From NCBI GenBank assembly GCA_001641205.1, contig LSMX01000003.1, positions 1-64,000 on the forward strand: a stretch of 64,000 bases of DNA, in the 5' to 3' direction. Made by a program: the position numbers and the translations under genes. The notes under the pieces are model-generated. The model ran no database searches and had not been told where the DNA came from. It was given only the letters and a program-made list of their open reading frames with translations. Shown here piece after piece: positions 41,884 to 53,434 of the stretch. The stretch comes from Mycoplasma sp. Bg1 (GTDB taxonomy: Bacteria > Bacillota_I > Bacilli_A > Mycoplasmatales > Hepatoplasmataceae). Numbering within the stretch: position 1 is the first letter of the stretch; each line of letters opens with the position of its first letter.

Positions 41884-42174
41884 ATGACAAAAGATGAATT
41901 AGCAAAAATATCAATGATGATAATTACACATGCAGGAGTTGCCAAATCATTAGCTTTTGAAGCAATTACTGAATTTAAAGTTGGCAACAATGAAATTGCA
42001 AAAAAACATATTATAGAAGCAGAAGAAAATTTAAAATTAGCTAGTCAAGAGCATTTTAAATGTTTAATAATTGATGCAAAATCATCAATTACAATTGATA
42101 TTTTGTATGTACATGCTGAAGATCAATTAATTAGTGCTGAAACTGTTATAAATTTTGCTAAAATTCTTTTTTAA
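41884..42174 (+). CDS. PTS lactose/cellobiose-type EIIA with an atypical active site
   Basis: The 96-residue helical protein fits EIIA-Lac: ISMMIITHAGVAKSLAFEAI, EIAKKHIIEAEENLKLA and the VHAEDQL block (usually VHAQDHL). The phosphorylated His normally lies in AHxxQT; here that segment reads ASQEHFK, so the His is not at the expected place and the QT is gone, leaving one His two or three residues later. It would normally pass phosphate from HPr to EIIB. The start follows AAGGGGGGAAT, a very strong ribosome site. Whether it is active is open. Confidence 0.82.
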   Translation: MTKDELAKISMMIITHAGVAKSLAFEAITEFKVGNNEIAKKHIIEAEENLKLASQEHFKCLIIDAKSSITIDILYVHAEDQLISAETVINFAKILF

Positions 42175-42311
42175 TTTTTTTATCTATAGATTGTAAAATA
42201 AATAAATTAAATAAGATTAAGTCATAAATTTATATTTTATTTTAAATAAAACTAAGATTAAAATAATTAAAAAAGACTATTAATTATTAAATTTATAAGA
42301 AAGGAAAAAAG

Positions 42312-44762
42312 ATGAATTCAAATAAAATATTTGAAAATATCGGAGAAAAGGTCGCTATTATTGGTCAAAAGATTGGTAATCAAAAACATCTTTCTGCAAT
42401 TAGAGATGGATTTGCTTCTTTTATCCCTTTTATTATTGTTGGATCATTTGCAATACTAATTAATTCGGTAATTGTTGATGGAAATAGTCTGTTAGCAACC
42501 TGAACTGGTGCTAATGGTTCAGCTGGTTGAATGAAATTCTCATTTTATGTATCTCCGGTTTTTATTGGAATTACAGATGCTACAATGTCATTTTTTTCAA
42601 TTTATATTGCTTTCCTGTTTGGATATTTTCTATCAGGATCTTATGGAGACAATAAAATTGCTGGAGCCGGGATTGGACTAGCATGTTTTCTAGTTTTGCA
42701 GCCAGTTGCAGCTGGATCTGCTTCTAGCATTGTTTGAAATTCCCCTACTGGTTTTTTTGGTTCAACAGGAATCTTATTTGCCATGATTGGAGGACTTGGA
42801 GGACCAACAATTTTCCATCATCTAGCCTCTAATGGTAAATTTTCAGTACACATGCCAGATGGAGTTCCCCCAGCTGTGTCAAATTCATTTGCTGTATTAT
42901 TCCCCGTAATTTTTACAGTATTAATTTTTGGATTAATCCAACCAATTTGAGGAGCATTCGCTTATGGAGTTGGGTTTGGTAAAACAGAAATTGTCGGAAC
43001 TTTTAGTTTTGGAATAAATGTACAATTTGATTATTTATTAGAAGAGAATGGAGAAGTTTTTGAAGGTATATCCACACTTAATATTAATGAAGGATCACAA
43101 TTTTATTATGTTGTTGGACAATATAATACATTTTATAATTATTTTGATTTAGGAACGTTAAATATAGAGAGCGACATTTGAGAAACAACAGTAGTTATTG
43201 AGGGAGAATCTATACCTCTTTGACAATACCTTCAAAATGAAGTTACTAATCAATTACTTGCCAATAATCCAACATATTTTTCAATAGAAAATGTTTTACT
43301 TGTAAATATGGATGAACTTGCTAGTAAAGATAATTTTATAAATCTTGACTATAGTTTTATTGAAGGAGTAGGAACATTAGTTGTTATTCAAGGAGCATCA
43401 ACATATGTGGTTAATGGCGAATGATATTATGTAATTAATGCTGTAAATACAATTTTAGTTTTACCAGTCCAAAATGCTGCTGATACTGCAGGGTTTGTAT
43501 TTATACTTATGTTTTTAGTTGGTTTTTTCTGATTCTTTGGAATTCATGGAAATAACATTCTAGCCCCAGTAATTTCATTAATTTGAACTACTGCTGGACT
43601 TCATAATGTTGAAGTATTAGCTGCTTTTAATGGTGATGTTAATGCAGCAATTGCTTCTGGACTTCTATTTACATTTACTGACCAAACTGAAAATGCTTTC
43701 CTTATGATGGGTGGAGCAGGAGCAACACTTGCATTATTAACTGCAATTTTCATATTTTCAAAATCACCTCAACATCGAGCAATTGCTAATGTAGCGGCTC
43801 CTTCAGGAATTTTTCAAATTAATGAACCAGTTCTATTTGGATTACCAATTATTTTAAATCCTTTATGAGCAATTCCTTTTATGTTTGTAATGCCGATTGC
43901 AGGAGTATTTGTTTTCTTAATTACAGCTGCTGGATGATTAAATCCAACTACAATACTTTTACCTTGGACAACACCAATCTTTATTTCTGGATTTTTATCA
44001 ACTCAAGATTGAAGATCATTTATTTGAACTGCAGTAGTATTTTTCTTTGTTTTCTGTAGTTATTTACCTTTTGTTCTACTTGATGTAAGAAAACAAGCAA
44101 GAGCAGAATTAAATTCCGGAGAATTCAAAGACTATGATGATTTAAAATTAAAAATTAAAGAAATCAAAATGAAAATTGACATTAGTGAAGAACAAGGAAA
44201 AGAAATTAAAAATTTAGATAAAATGAGTGAAGAATTTAATGTTCTAAACATTAAAAAGAAAAACTTTGAAAATAAATTTATTGATTTTATGAATATTCAA
44301 ATTCATGTTAAAAAAGGTTTTGAAAATTATAAAGTTTCTAAAGATTTAGTTGATGAAAAATTTGATCTTATTTTAACAAATAAATTGCAAAGTAAAGAAA
44401 ATAAACATAATCCAATTATTTCAGAAAACAAAAAAAGAATTAAAACAATTAATACTGAATTAAAATCACTAGTAAAACAACAAAAATTATTAAATAAATC
44501 TGTAAGAGTAAATGAAAAATCAGATAATCTAATTCTTATGAAAGAAAGAAAAAATACAATTAAAATTGATAATTTAAATCAAAAAGTTAGTAGATTAAAC
44601 GAAAAAGTTGGTTCAGATGACAAAATTCTAATTTTAAATAGAAAAATAAAAGCTTTAAAAAATAATTTTGTAGATTATTCAGCTGTAAAAAAAACAAAAG
44701 CAAAAGAAAAATATGATGTTCTTATTGAAAAAGCAAAAATAGTTGAAGCTAAAAGAAAATAA
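42312..44762 (+). CDS. PTS lactose/cellobiose-type EIIC with a large insertion and coiled-coil tail
   Basis: The 816-residue protein is almost twice the usual EIIC (~440). The start (NQKHLSAIRDGFASFIPFIIVGSFAIL) and later HGNNILAPVISLIW, GGAGATLAL and FQINEPVLFGLPIILNPLWAIPF are typical CelB/LacE permease. Residues ~225-380 form a soluble insertion, Asn/Tyr/Glu-rich, predicted outside. Residues ~592-816 are a Lys/Glu/Asn-rich, highly charged tail, probably coiled coil, in the cytosol. It imports and phosphorylates a beta-disaccharide with the flanking EIIA and EIIB. Ribosome site AAAGGAAAAAAG. Confidence 0.9.
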
Positions 44763-44797
44763 ATTTTATTCAAATAAGAAATAATAAAGAGAGAAAA

Positions 44798-45109
44798 ATG
44801 GAAAAATTAAAAATATTATTAGTATGTTCAGCTGGAACTTCAACATCTCTTGTTGTTGAAAAAATGCAACAACAAGCTAAAAAAGATAATAAAGAATATA
44901 AAGTTGAAGCATGTGGGCAAGCTGTTGCACAAGATTTAATTCCAAATTATGATGTTATTTTATTAAGTCCTGGCTTGAGATTTAATTTAAAACAATTTAT
45001 TACAATGTTTCCGCTTAAACCAATTGATATCATTAATTCAATGGCTTATGGGATGCTTGATGCTAATGCAATTATTATGCAAGCTGAAAAATTAATGGAA
45101 ATGAAATAA
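44798..45109 (+). CDS. PTS lactose/cellobiose-type EIIB
   Basis: The 103-residue protein has the phosphocysteine Cys10 in LLVCSAGTSTSLVVEKM, and LIPNYDVILLSPGLRF, as in CelA/ChbB. It accepts phosphate from EIIA and phosphorylates the sugar carried by EIIC. Being separate from EIIC is normal for cellobiose systems. AAAGAGAGAAAA precedes the ATG. Confidence 0.94.
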   Translation: MEKLKILLVCSAGTSTSLVVEKMQQQAKKDNKEYKVEACGQAVAQDLIPNYDVILLSPGLRFNLKQFITMFPLKPIDIINSMAYGMLDANAIIMQAEKLMEMK

Positions 45110-45172
45110 TATTTTAAATATTTTTATAATTAAAAAATATTATGTTAAATTATAAAAAGAGAAATGTAAGCA

Positions 45173-45607
45173 GTGGAGCTATCAGGATGAATTTTAATTA
45201 GTTTGATAATATTTACTATAGTCTTTTTTATAGTTTTTACTTTATACCAAAAAAGGCTTAATAGAATCAAAAGAAATAAAGTTTTTGAATTAAAAAAACA
45301 TCAAATTAAGTTAAATGAAAAAAGAAAAAGGGAACTAACTAAAATAATACAAAAATTAGTTTATGAAATACTTATTGTTGTTGACAATTTTGATCCTTTG
45401 ACTTCAAAAACAACTTTGGCAGAAATAAGAAATTCTTCAATAAAGAAAATTAATCAAGTAAAAGGAACACATTCATATAAAGAATTAATAGTACAAGAAC
45501 CAGAATGAATTAATAATTTGCTTATTAATAAATTAAAAGAGGAAAACCCTATTAATTGAAGAAAAAAATATAAAAATGAATTAGAACAGGAATTGAAGAT
45601 TATTTAA
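45173..45607 (+). CDS. Uncharacterised small membrane-anchored protein
   Basis: The 144-residue product is unrecognised. One N-terminal membrane helix (ILISLIIFTIVFFIVFTLY, ~7-25) is followed by a Lys/Arg-rich helical region and a polar tail. The start is probably GTG 45173, because the frame is open back to a TAA at 45167 and this places the helix after a short start; a TTG at 45203 is also possible. It lies downstream of EIIB and ends one base before the next gene, so it is part of the PTS operon. Confidence 0.6.
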
Positions 45608-45608
45608 A

Positions 45609-46268
45609 ATGACAACTAACAAAAGATATGTAACTGAAAAGGACATCACTTCTTTTAAAGCATATAAGATCAAAAACAAAAATCCAACTACGGTTAAAGA
45701 ATTTGAAGAAGTCTTATTAAATTTAGAAGATCAAAAATACTATTCAAATACAGCAGAACATCGAAAAATTTATCAAAGAAAGAAAAAAATAAAAGTTCCT
45801 AAAGTTGCAAACAAAAGACAAATTAAAGGTTTTGAAAATATTATAAATTCTTATTTAAAAAGTTTTGTAAATGATGCAACATACAATTCTTTATTAATTA
45901 ATGACTATCTTTTTCATAAGAAACCACTTCGTATTTATAAAATTACAGTAATTGAAAAAGAAATTTTTAAATCATTCAAGGGTACAGAACTTGTTAGTAT
46001 TCCACAATTAGTAGAATTTCAATATATTGATAATGATGTCATTTATTTAGATAAATTTGTTCTAAAATTTAGAAAAATAAAGAACAAAAAAAATACCATT
46101 AATCAATTGATGAAAGCTAAAATAACAATTTCACGATCAATGAAAGCACCATTTCCTTTAGAATATCAAAATATTAATGGTTGAATGGCGAAAAGAATGT
46201 TTCGATTAGGATTTAATGATTATTATAAAGAGATAAATTCTGGATTTTTAAAAGGGATTTTAAAATAA
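45609..46268 (+). CDS. Uncharacterised basic protein
   Basis: The 219-residue product is soluble and very basic (many Lys, Arg, Asn), without a membrane segment or known motif. A central alternation (IYKITVIEKEIFKSFKGTELVSIPQLVEF ... FVLKFRKIK read in pieces) suggests beta strands. It begins one base after the stop of the membrane-anchored protein and ends where the next small gene starts, so the three are probably one unit with the PTS genes. No function proposed. Confidence 0.65.
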
Positions 46269-46472
46269 ATGACAGCTTTAATCACAATTATTAGTTTAAT
46301 AATAGCATTATTATTTGCGACACCATTTATTTTTTGAAGTTTTATTAATTTTTCACAAAAAAACATAGAATTAACTTTTTCAAAATGAAAAGTAATAGGA
46401 ATATCTTTTCTAATTTGTTGAACATTATTAATTATCTTATTTATAATAATAATTTTAATTATTGTTATTTAA
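46269..46472 (+). CDS. Small two-helix membrane protein
   Basis: The 67-residue product has two hydrophobic helices (~3-25 and ~43-66) with a short charged loop. Its ATG follows the previous TAA directly (TAAATG). Trp codons are UGA. No family recognised. It ends the operon-like group after EIIB. Confidence 0.6.
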
Positions 46473-46648
46473 AACAGAATAAATTAATTAAATATCTTGA
46501 AATTATTAACATTATTTATTAAAAAATGTTTTTAAATTTGTATTTTAAGAAACAAAATATTATCAATTAGTTAAAAAAATTAAAAGGATATCTAAATCTT
46601 GGAAATTACTCATTTTATTAATTTATTTTGAAAAATATTATAAAAATT

Positions 46649-46684
46649 AAAAAGAAAAACTATTAAAGTTTTTCTTTTTAATTT
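46649..46684 (+). terminator. Terminator ending the first PTS operon
   Basis: AAAAAGAAAAACT pairs with AGTTTTTCTTTTT around a 5-base loop, followed by AATTTG. The stretch 46473-46833 (361 bases) otherwise contains no gene: an AT-rich part, this hairpin, then the leader of the second GH1 gene. Confidence 0.8.
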
Positions 46685-46723
46685 GTTTAAATAAATTTTA
46701 AAGATAATTCAATATTGATTATT

Positions 46724-46794
46724 TAATTTTAAGTATATACATATCTTTACATGTATATTTTAGTCTTAGCTTAAAGAACAAAAAAAAAAAAAAA
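46724..46794 (+). promoter_or_regulatory. Shared leader of the GH1 genes, copy 2 (inverted repeat plus A15)
   Basis: Nearly identical to 40340-40410, with single-base differences such as TTTC/TTTT and GTATT/GTCTT. The inverted repeat ATATACAT / ATGTATAT is at 46735-46758, and the run of exactly 15 A at 46780-46794, 22 bases downstream as in copy 1. Identity at both genes, while the sequence outside diverges, suggests selection or a recent duplication. Confidence 0.7.
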
Positions 46795-46833
46795 TAAATA
46801 ATTATTTTGTAGCAAAAAAAGAGGTTATATTAT

Positions 46834-48249
46834 ATGAAAAAAGAATTGAAATTTCCTAATGAATTTTTCTGAGGTTCTGCAACTTCTGCAGAACAAACAG
46901 AACCAAATGGACATAATGATCATCGTGGTGGTAAGGCCACAACTATTTGAGATCAATTTTTTACTGAAGATAAAAATAGATTTTTTAATCAACAATATTC
47001 ACAAAATAATTTCTATGAAAAATATCCTGAAGATTTACAATTAGCCAAAGATTTAAAGTTTAATTCATTACGTATTTCAATTTCTTGAGCAAGATTACTT
47101 CCTGATGGAAAAAATCTTAATCTCGAAGCGGTTAAATTTTATAAAAACATTTTTAAAGAAATGAAAAAACAAAATTTAACAATATTTGTTAATTTATTTC
47201 ATTTTGATTTGCCGTTATTTTTGCAAGATCTTGGTGGTTGAACAAATAAAAAAATAGTAGATTATTATGATTATTATGCAAAACTAACCTTTAACACTTT
47301 TGGTGATGATGTTGACTACTGATTTACTTTTAATGAACCAATTGTTTCTGTTGAATGTCAATATTGATATGGACTTCATTACCCAGCAATAAACAATTTT
47401 AGAATGGGAATTATTTCAATGTGAAACATGCTTGTTGCTCACCATCGAGCAGTAAAAAGTTTTAGAGAATTAAATTTAAAAAGTGAAATTGGAATAATTT
47501 TAAATGTTTCACCTGCTATACCAAGATCAAATCATCCAAAAGATTTAGAAGCTGCACATTTTGCAGATCTTTTTCAATGAATCCCCTTTATGGATACAAT
47601 TATCAAAGGTACTTTCCCAAAAGATTTAATAGAAGAACTTAAAACAAAAAAATTATGAATTGAAGAATATATTTCTGTTGAAGATAAAAAATTATTTAAA
47701 ACTCAAACAATTGATATTTTAGGAATTAATTACTATGCTCCTTCAAGAGTGAGAGCTTTAGATTATATTCCAGATTGAAATGGTGTTGTTACTCCTATTA
47801 GTCATTGGTTTAATTCTTTTAATATGGTTGGGAAAAGGATGAATATTTATCGGGGATGAGAAATTTATCCAAAAGCAATTTATGATATTTTAACTTTTGT
47901 TAAGAACGATTATCAAAATATTAAAACATTTATTTCTGAAAATGGAATGGGTGTAGCAACTGAACAAAGATTTAAAGTTTCTGGAATTATTCAAGATGAT
48001 TATCGAATTGATTTTTATAAAGAGCACCTTTATTGAATCCATAAAGCACTTGAAGAAGGATCAAACTTAATTGGTTATCACACTTGATCATATATTGATA
48101 GTTGATCATGAATGAATGCATACAAAAATAGATATGGATTTATTGAATTAGATCTTGAAACTAATAAAAGAATCTTTAAAAAATCAGCAACATTTATGCA
48201 GCAACTAGCAAGTACCAACATTCTTAAGGTTGATGACAAAACATATTAA
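46834..48249 (+). CDS. GH1 family 6-phospho-beta-glucosidase, copy 2
   Basis: The 471-residue protein is the same length as copy 1 and identical over long stretches. Acid/base Glu168 (TFNEP) and nucleophile Glu369 (ISENGMG) are kept, as is the phosphate-binding NAYKNRYGF end. Here the strand before the active site reads LFHFDLP, closer to the family form than SHFDFP in copy 1. Substitutions scattered through the barrel could shift the aglycone preference. It starts an operon with GH38 and the second PTS. The standard genetic code would break it into short pieces because its Trp codons are mostly UGA. Confidence 0.92.
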
Positions 48250-48428
48250 TTATTAAAGCTAATAATACTAAATAAACTAAATATTGTAGAATGAAGAAAA
48301 TTTGAAAAATTAAATTATTAATTAAACTAGGATTAAATCATTAAATTAAGTAATAAAAAAATTACTTATAATGATACTTTAATTTCATTTAAATAAAAGT
48401 CATTAAGGTAGGTAACTAAAATATTAAA

Positions 48429-51038
48429 ATGAAAAAAATAATAGTAATACAAGGTACACATTGAGATTATGAATGATATTTCACCAATAATAATGTAAGA
48501 GTACTAGCAAATTTTGACATCAAAGAAATAATTAAAGCATTTAAAGACAACAAATTGCAACATTTTATTTTAGATGGACAAACTTCATTTCTTGAAGAAT
48601 ATCTTGAAGATCACCCAGAAGATAAAGAAATTATTGGGAAATTAATGTTATCTAGGAAAATGATGGTTGGTCCTTGATTTAGTCAAACTGACCAAATGAT
48701 TATTGCTGGAGAAAGTATTGTCAAAAATTTACAAACAGGAATTAGTTTTGCAAATAAGTTGGGGAAAAGTTGAAATATTGGGTATATTCCTGATGCTTTT
48801 GGACAATCGCAAGATTTACCAAAGATTTTGAATGGTTTTAAAATTGATAAAATAATATTTTGACGTGGTAAAAAGGGTCATGAGCGTGAATTTATTTTTA
48901 AAGCAAATGATGGTTCTTCTGTTGATGCTTACAACATTAAAGAAGGCTATTATTATGGTGGCGCAATCTACTGAGAAAATGAAAAAGTAATGCTTGTAGA
49001 ATTAAATAAACTTTTTACTGAAACAAAATTTGAAGAAATAGTTGTTAGTGTCTCTGGTGATCAACGTTATGTTGACTTAGACATTGATCAAAAATTATTT
49101 GAATTAAACCAAAAATTTCCTAATTATAAATTTGAATTAGGAACATATGAAGAAATTTTTAAAAAATATTCAACTATTGATTTAGCTGTTTATAATGGAG
49201 AATTTCTGGATGCTGAAAATAATAAAATACATAGATCAATTTATTCAAATCGGTATGATTTAAAACATTTAAATCATAGAATTGAAAATAAAATTATTAA
49301 TAATCTAGAACCTTTACTTATTTTAACTACAAATTTAAATATTGAAACACATGAGCACCTAATGAAAATGATTTGAAAAAATGTGCTAATAAATAGTGCT
49401 CATGATTCTGCAGGTGGATGTAATTCTGATAAAACTAATAGAAATATAAAAAACCGGTTTATTCAAAGCGAAGAATTAACTGATTCATATATTGATATGT
49501 TAATAAGAAAAATTGCGGAAACAGTTGGCAAAAGTAATGATATTTTTATTTTCAACACAATTCCATATATTGCTAATAAATTATATAAATTAAATCTTTA
49601 TACAAATCAAAAAAGCTTCAAATTATTTGATAATAAACAACAACAAATAGATTATTATATTTCAAAACAAGAACATGTTTATTATGGATCAATAAAACGT
49701 GATAGTGCTGATAATGAAAAAGATAAATATTATTATGCAACTGAAATTTATTTAAAAAAAGAACTTCAGCCATTATCATATGAAATTATTACTCTTGTTG
49801 AACAAGATCATAAAGATAATTTTGTTGTTGAATTAAAAATTAAAACAATTGAGAATACTTATTTTAAAATAAGTATTGAAAATAATGAAATCACTTTACT
49901 TGATAAAATAAACAATCTTAAATTAAATAATTTTATCGAAATTGTAAGCGATGCAGATGATGGTGACTTATATGATTGATCACCTCTTGAAAAAAGTAAC
50001 CGGAATCATTTATTAATAAATAAAAAATCAATTAAAAGCTTTAACTTTGATAAATATGCTTTTTTAGAATTTGAAATTGAAAATTCTGTTTCTAAAAATT
50101 TAGATGAATTTATTAATAATAAAAAAACATTAAACCAAAAATTTAATGTTTTTTTATTTTTAGATGATGAATGATTAAAGATAAAAATTAGAACTAATAA
50201 TCAAAGCACAGATGCAAGATGAAGAATTATTTTTAATTCTAAAATTAATTATGATAAATCAATTGCAGATACACCATTTGGGTTTATTAAAAGACCGATC
50301 ATTCAAAAAGAACTTGCCAATTGAAAAGAACTAGGTTGAAAAGAAGAACCAACAGGAATTTATCCTCTTCTTTCAAACTTAATTGCAAAAGATAAAAATA
50401 GTCAATTATCATTCATTCTTAACGGAATTAAAGAATATGAATTAAAAGCTGGCGGAAAAATAGAAATAACTTTATTTAGATCAGATAGTTTTTTAGGAAA
50501 ACCCAACTTAGTTCGTAGACCTGGTGTTGCTTCTGGACAAGAATTTAAATATGTTCCTACAAACGATGCTAAATTACATCAAAATTTAAATTTTGAACTA
50601 AATCTTAGTTTTAATAAATTATCTTTAGGAAAACTTAAAAAAATTACTCAAATTAAAAATACTAAAGATATTTATTATCAAAATCAAGAATTAAACAGAT
50701 TTACAGGACCAGTTAAATATTTTGTATCCAATAAACTAGATTTAATTTTACCTGAAAAAAAACAAATAATTAAGGAAAACAATCTTTCATCAGATCTTGT
50801 TATTTCCATCATTAAACAAGTAAAAGATTCTCTTGTTTTACGGATATATAACCCTAATGAAAATGATGTTATAGAAAGTGGAGAAATTATTTTTACAGAC
50901 AATTATCTAATTTATGAAACAGATTTATTAGAAAAGACTGAAGATTTGCTTTTTAATGAAGCAACAAATAAATTTTTAATTCCAGATTTTAGAAAAGGAC
51001 AAATAAAAACATTTATATTAGAAAAAGAGAAAGGATAA
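48429..51038 (+). CDS. mngB: GH38 alpha-mannosidase, MngB-like
   Basis: The 869-residue protein starts IVIQGTHWDYEWYF, the GH38 zinc site (His and Asp), has the nucleophile Asp122 in YIPDAFGQS, and NSAHDSAGGCNSDKTN near residue 322 with another zinc-type His/Asp. The C-terminal half has the beta-sandwich of the family. In E. coli MngB cleaves 2-O-(6-phospho-mannosyl)-glycerate made by the MngA PTS. The PTS directly downstream (EIIBC two bases after its stop, then EIIA) supports the same role here: release of mannose 6-phosphate. Other phospho-alpha-mannosides are possible substrates. Confidence 0.9.
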
Positions 51039-51040
51039 AC

Positions 51041-53428
51041 ATGGATAACGAAAAACAAGAAAAAGAATTACATTTCAAAATCTTATCTGTTACAGGGTGT
51101 GCTGCAGGAATTGCTCATACTTTTATGGCAGCTGAAGGTATTGAACGTGGTGCAAAAGAACTTGGTCATGAAATAAAAGTTGAAACACATGGAACCGCTG
51201 GACCAGAAAATGTTTTTACCGCAAAAGAAATTCGTGATGCAGATGTGATTCTAATTGCAGCAGATATTACGGTTAACTTAGACCGTTTTGTTGGAAAAAA
51301 AGTATATGTGACAACCACTAATTTAGCAATTACAGATCCTGAAAAATTGATAAATAATGCTATTTCTGGTGCAAGAACATATAAAGTAACCATGAAAGGC
51401 AATGGTAATCAAGCTGTCGTCCAAGGTGTTGGTGATGAACTTAAAAAATCATACTTTGTAAGACACTTAATGTATGCCATTGGTTGAATGGTACCGGTAG
51501 TTATTGCTGCTGGACTAGTAATGGCTCTTGGTAATATACGGGCAATGCAACCAGGTTGAATTATACCTTCAACATACTCATGATCGGGAGAGATTATGAA
51601 CACTAATGCTGCTGATTTAGCAACAAGTACAATTTATATTAATGGTGATATACCTATACCTGATGATATTATGGCAATTTTAACTGCACCTAATTATTGA
51701 TCAATTACCAATTTAGGTGATTATGTATTTTATACAGATGCCGATGGAAATGTAATTAATGAATCATCTGCTGCTGAATGAGGAGGTCTTCCACCTGGAT
51801 CAGAATATGGAAAAGTTTGATCATTTTATGAACGTGGATTAGCTGCTACATTATTTAGCACCGGTGCAGCTGGAATGAATTTAATTTATCCAATAATTGC
51901 AGCAGCAATTGCTTTTTCACTTGCTGGTAAAATATCATTTGCACCTGCTTTTTTAGGTGGATGATTAATGAATGATGGAAACTTCTTAGGAACAACTATT
52001 GGTCCAGAAGGTTCTGAAACACCAATAGGAACAGGATTTATAGGAGCAATATTAGTTGGATTTTTTGTTGGATACATGGCAATATTATTTAAAAAAATAG
52101 TATGACCAAAACCAATAAAAGGAATTGCTAATTTAATGATTTTACCATTTGTAATGTTATTAATTACTGCAATAATGTGTAAATATGTGTTTGGTGAAAT
52201 ATTACAACCTGTTATTACTGGATTGTATGCCGGTCTTAATGGATTAGATAGCCTCAGTGGAGGAGAACTACTACTGGGAGCAGTTGTCGCGGGAATGATT
52301 GCCTTCGACCTTGGAGGGCCAATTAATAAAACTGCTTTAGTATTTGGAACAATGGTTTTCCTTGCAACCGTAAACTTAGGAGGAAGTCCTGATACTTGAA
52401 ACTTTGTTCCAGGAACTGCAACCCAAGCAGCAATTTCTGTTCCACCATTAGCTGCTTTCTTTTCTGTAACACTATTTCCAAAATACTTTAATAGAGGAGA
52501 AAGAACCTTAGGAACTAATGCTTCTGTTATGGGATGTGTTGGAATTACTGAAGGAGCAATTCCATTTGCAATTGCAAAACCAAAAGTATTTGTACCTGCT
52601 AATGTAATTGGAGGAATGATTGCCGGAACACTAGTTACTGCATTTGGATTCCAATTCTACGGCGGACTTGGTAGTCCTTTGGCCCCATTTTTAGGCTATG
52701 TACCATCAACAGTGTTTAGCGAAAACTATATGTTGGGTGCATTTGTATGGGCATTTACTGTAATTTTTGCAGCCCTTGTTGCAACATCGATAATTTATCT
52801 TGGAATGCGTTTAACATTTAAAAATCAACAAAGTAAACGTATATCAAAAGAATTAAAAATGGAAATTAAAAAAGAAAATAAAGGATTAAAAAAAGAAATC
52901 AAAAAATTAAAAGAAGAAGAAGTTAATAGTTCAAAAAATAATGAAGCCAAAATTAATGAACTACTTCAAAAAATTGCTAATAATAAAGATAGAGTTAAAG
53001 AAGCAAAAAGTAGAATTAAAAAAGCCGGAAATGAGAATTTCTCTCAACAAAAAGGAATTTTTAAAGAAAAAAGTAATTTAGAAAATGAAAAATGAGATAG
53101 TGAAAAAAATGCATTAAAAGAACAAATTTCTGCATATAAAAAATCTTCAAAATATCAAAAAGAAAAAGAACAATTAACACTCAAAAATCAAGAGATAAAA
53201 GAACAATTTTCAATTACAATTAAAGCTACTTTTAAAAGTAAAGAATATTCTTTAAGTGAAAAAATTAGTGAACTTTGAAAAAATATAAAAGGATTCCTTG
53301 AAGATCGTAAAAAAGCAAAATTATTATTTAAATATTATCAATTAAAAGCACAATATAAAGTTGCTGATCGTAAACATAAAGATAATTTAGGCAGAATAAA
53401 TGATTTATATCTTAGAGGAATTGCCTAA
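51041..53428 (+). CDS. mngA: PTS fructose/mannosylglycerate-type EIIBC with coiled-coil tail
   Basis: The 795-residue protein has EIIB-Fru (residues 1-~110) with the phosphocysteine Cys20 in VTGCAAGIAHTFMAAE, then EIIC (~140-590) with YAIGWMVPVVIAAGLVMALG, AFLGGWLMND, AGMIAFDLGGPINKTA and ITEGAIPFAIAKP. A ~100-residue insertion (about 165-265) follows the first membrane helix and should be outside. From ~592 to the end is a Lys/Glu-rich, probably coiled-coil tail. EIIA is a separate gene downstream. It most likely imports mannosylglycerate or a related glycoside. A ribosome site GAGAAAGGATAA overlaps the GH38 end. Confidence 0.9.
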
Positions 53429-53434
53429 ACTAAT

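Noticed and set aside
46859..47044. A 61-codon plus-strand frame inside the second GH1 gene
   Set aside because: Out of frame with the conserved GH1 sequence starting at 46834.
51166..52077. Minus-strand frames opposite the EIIBC gene
   Set aside because: They mirror conserved EIIB and EIIC codons and lack starts with ribosome sites.
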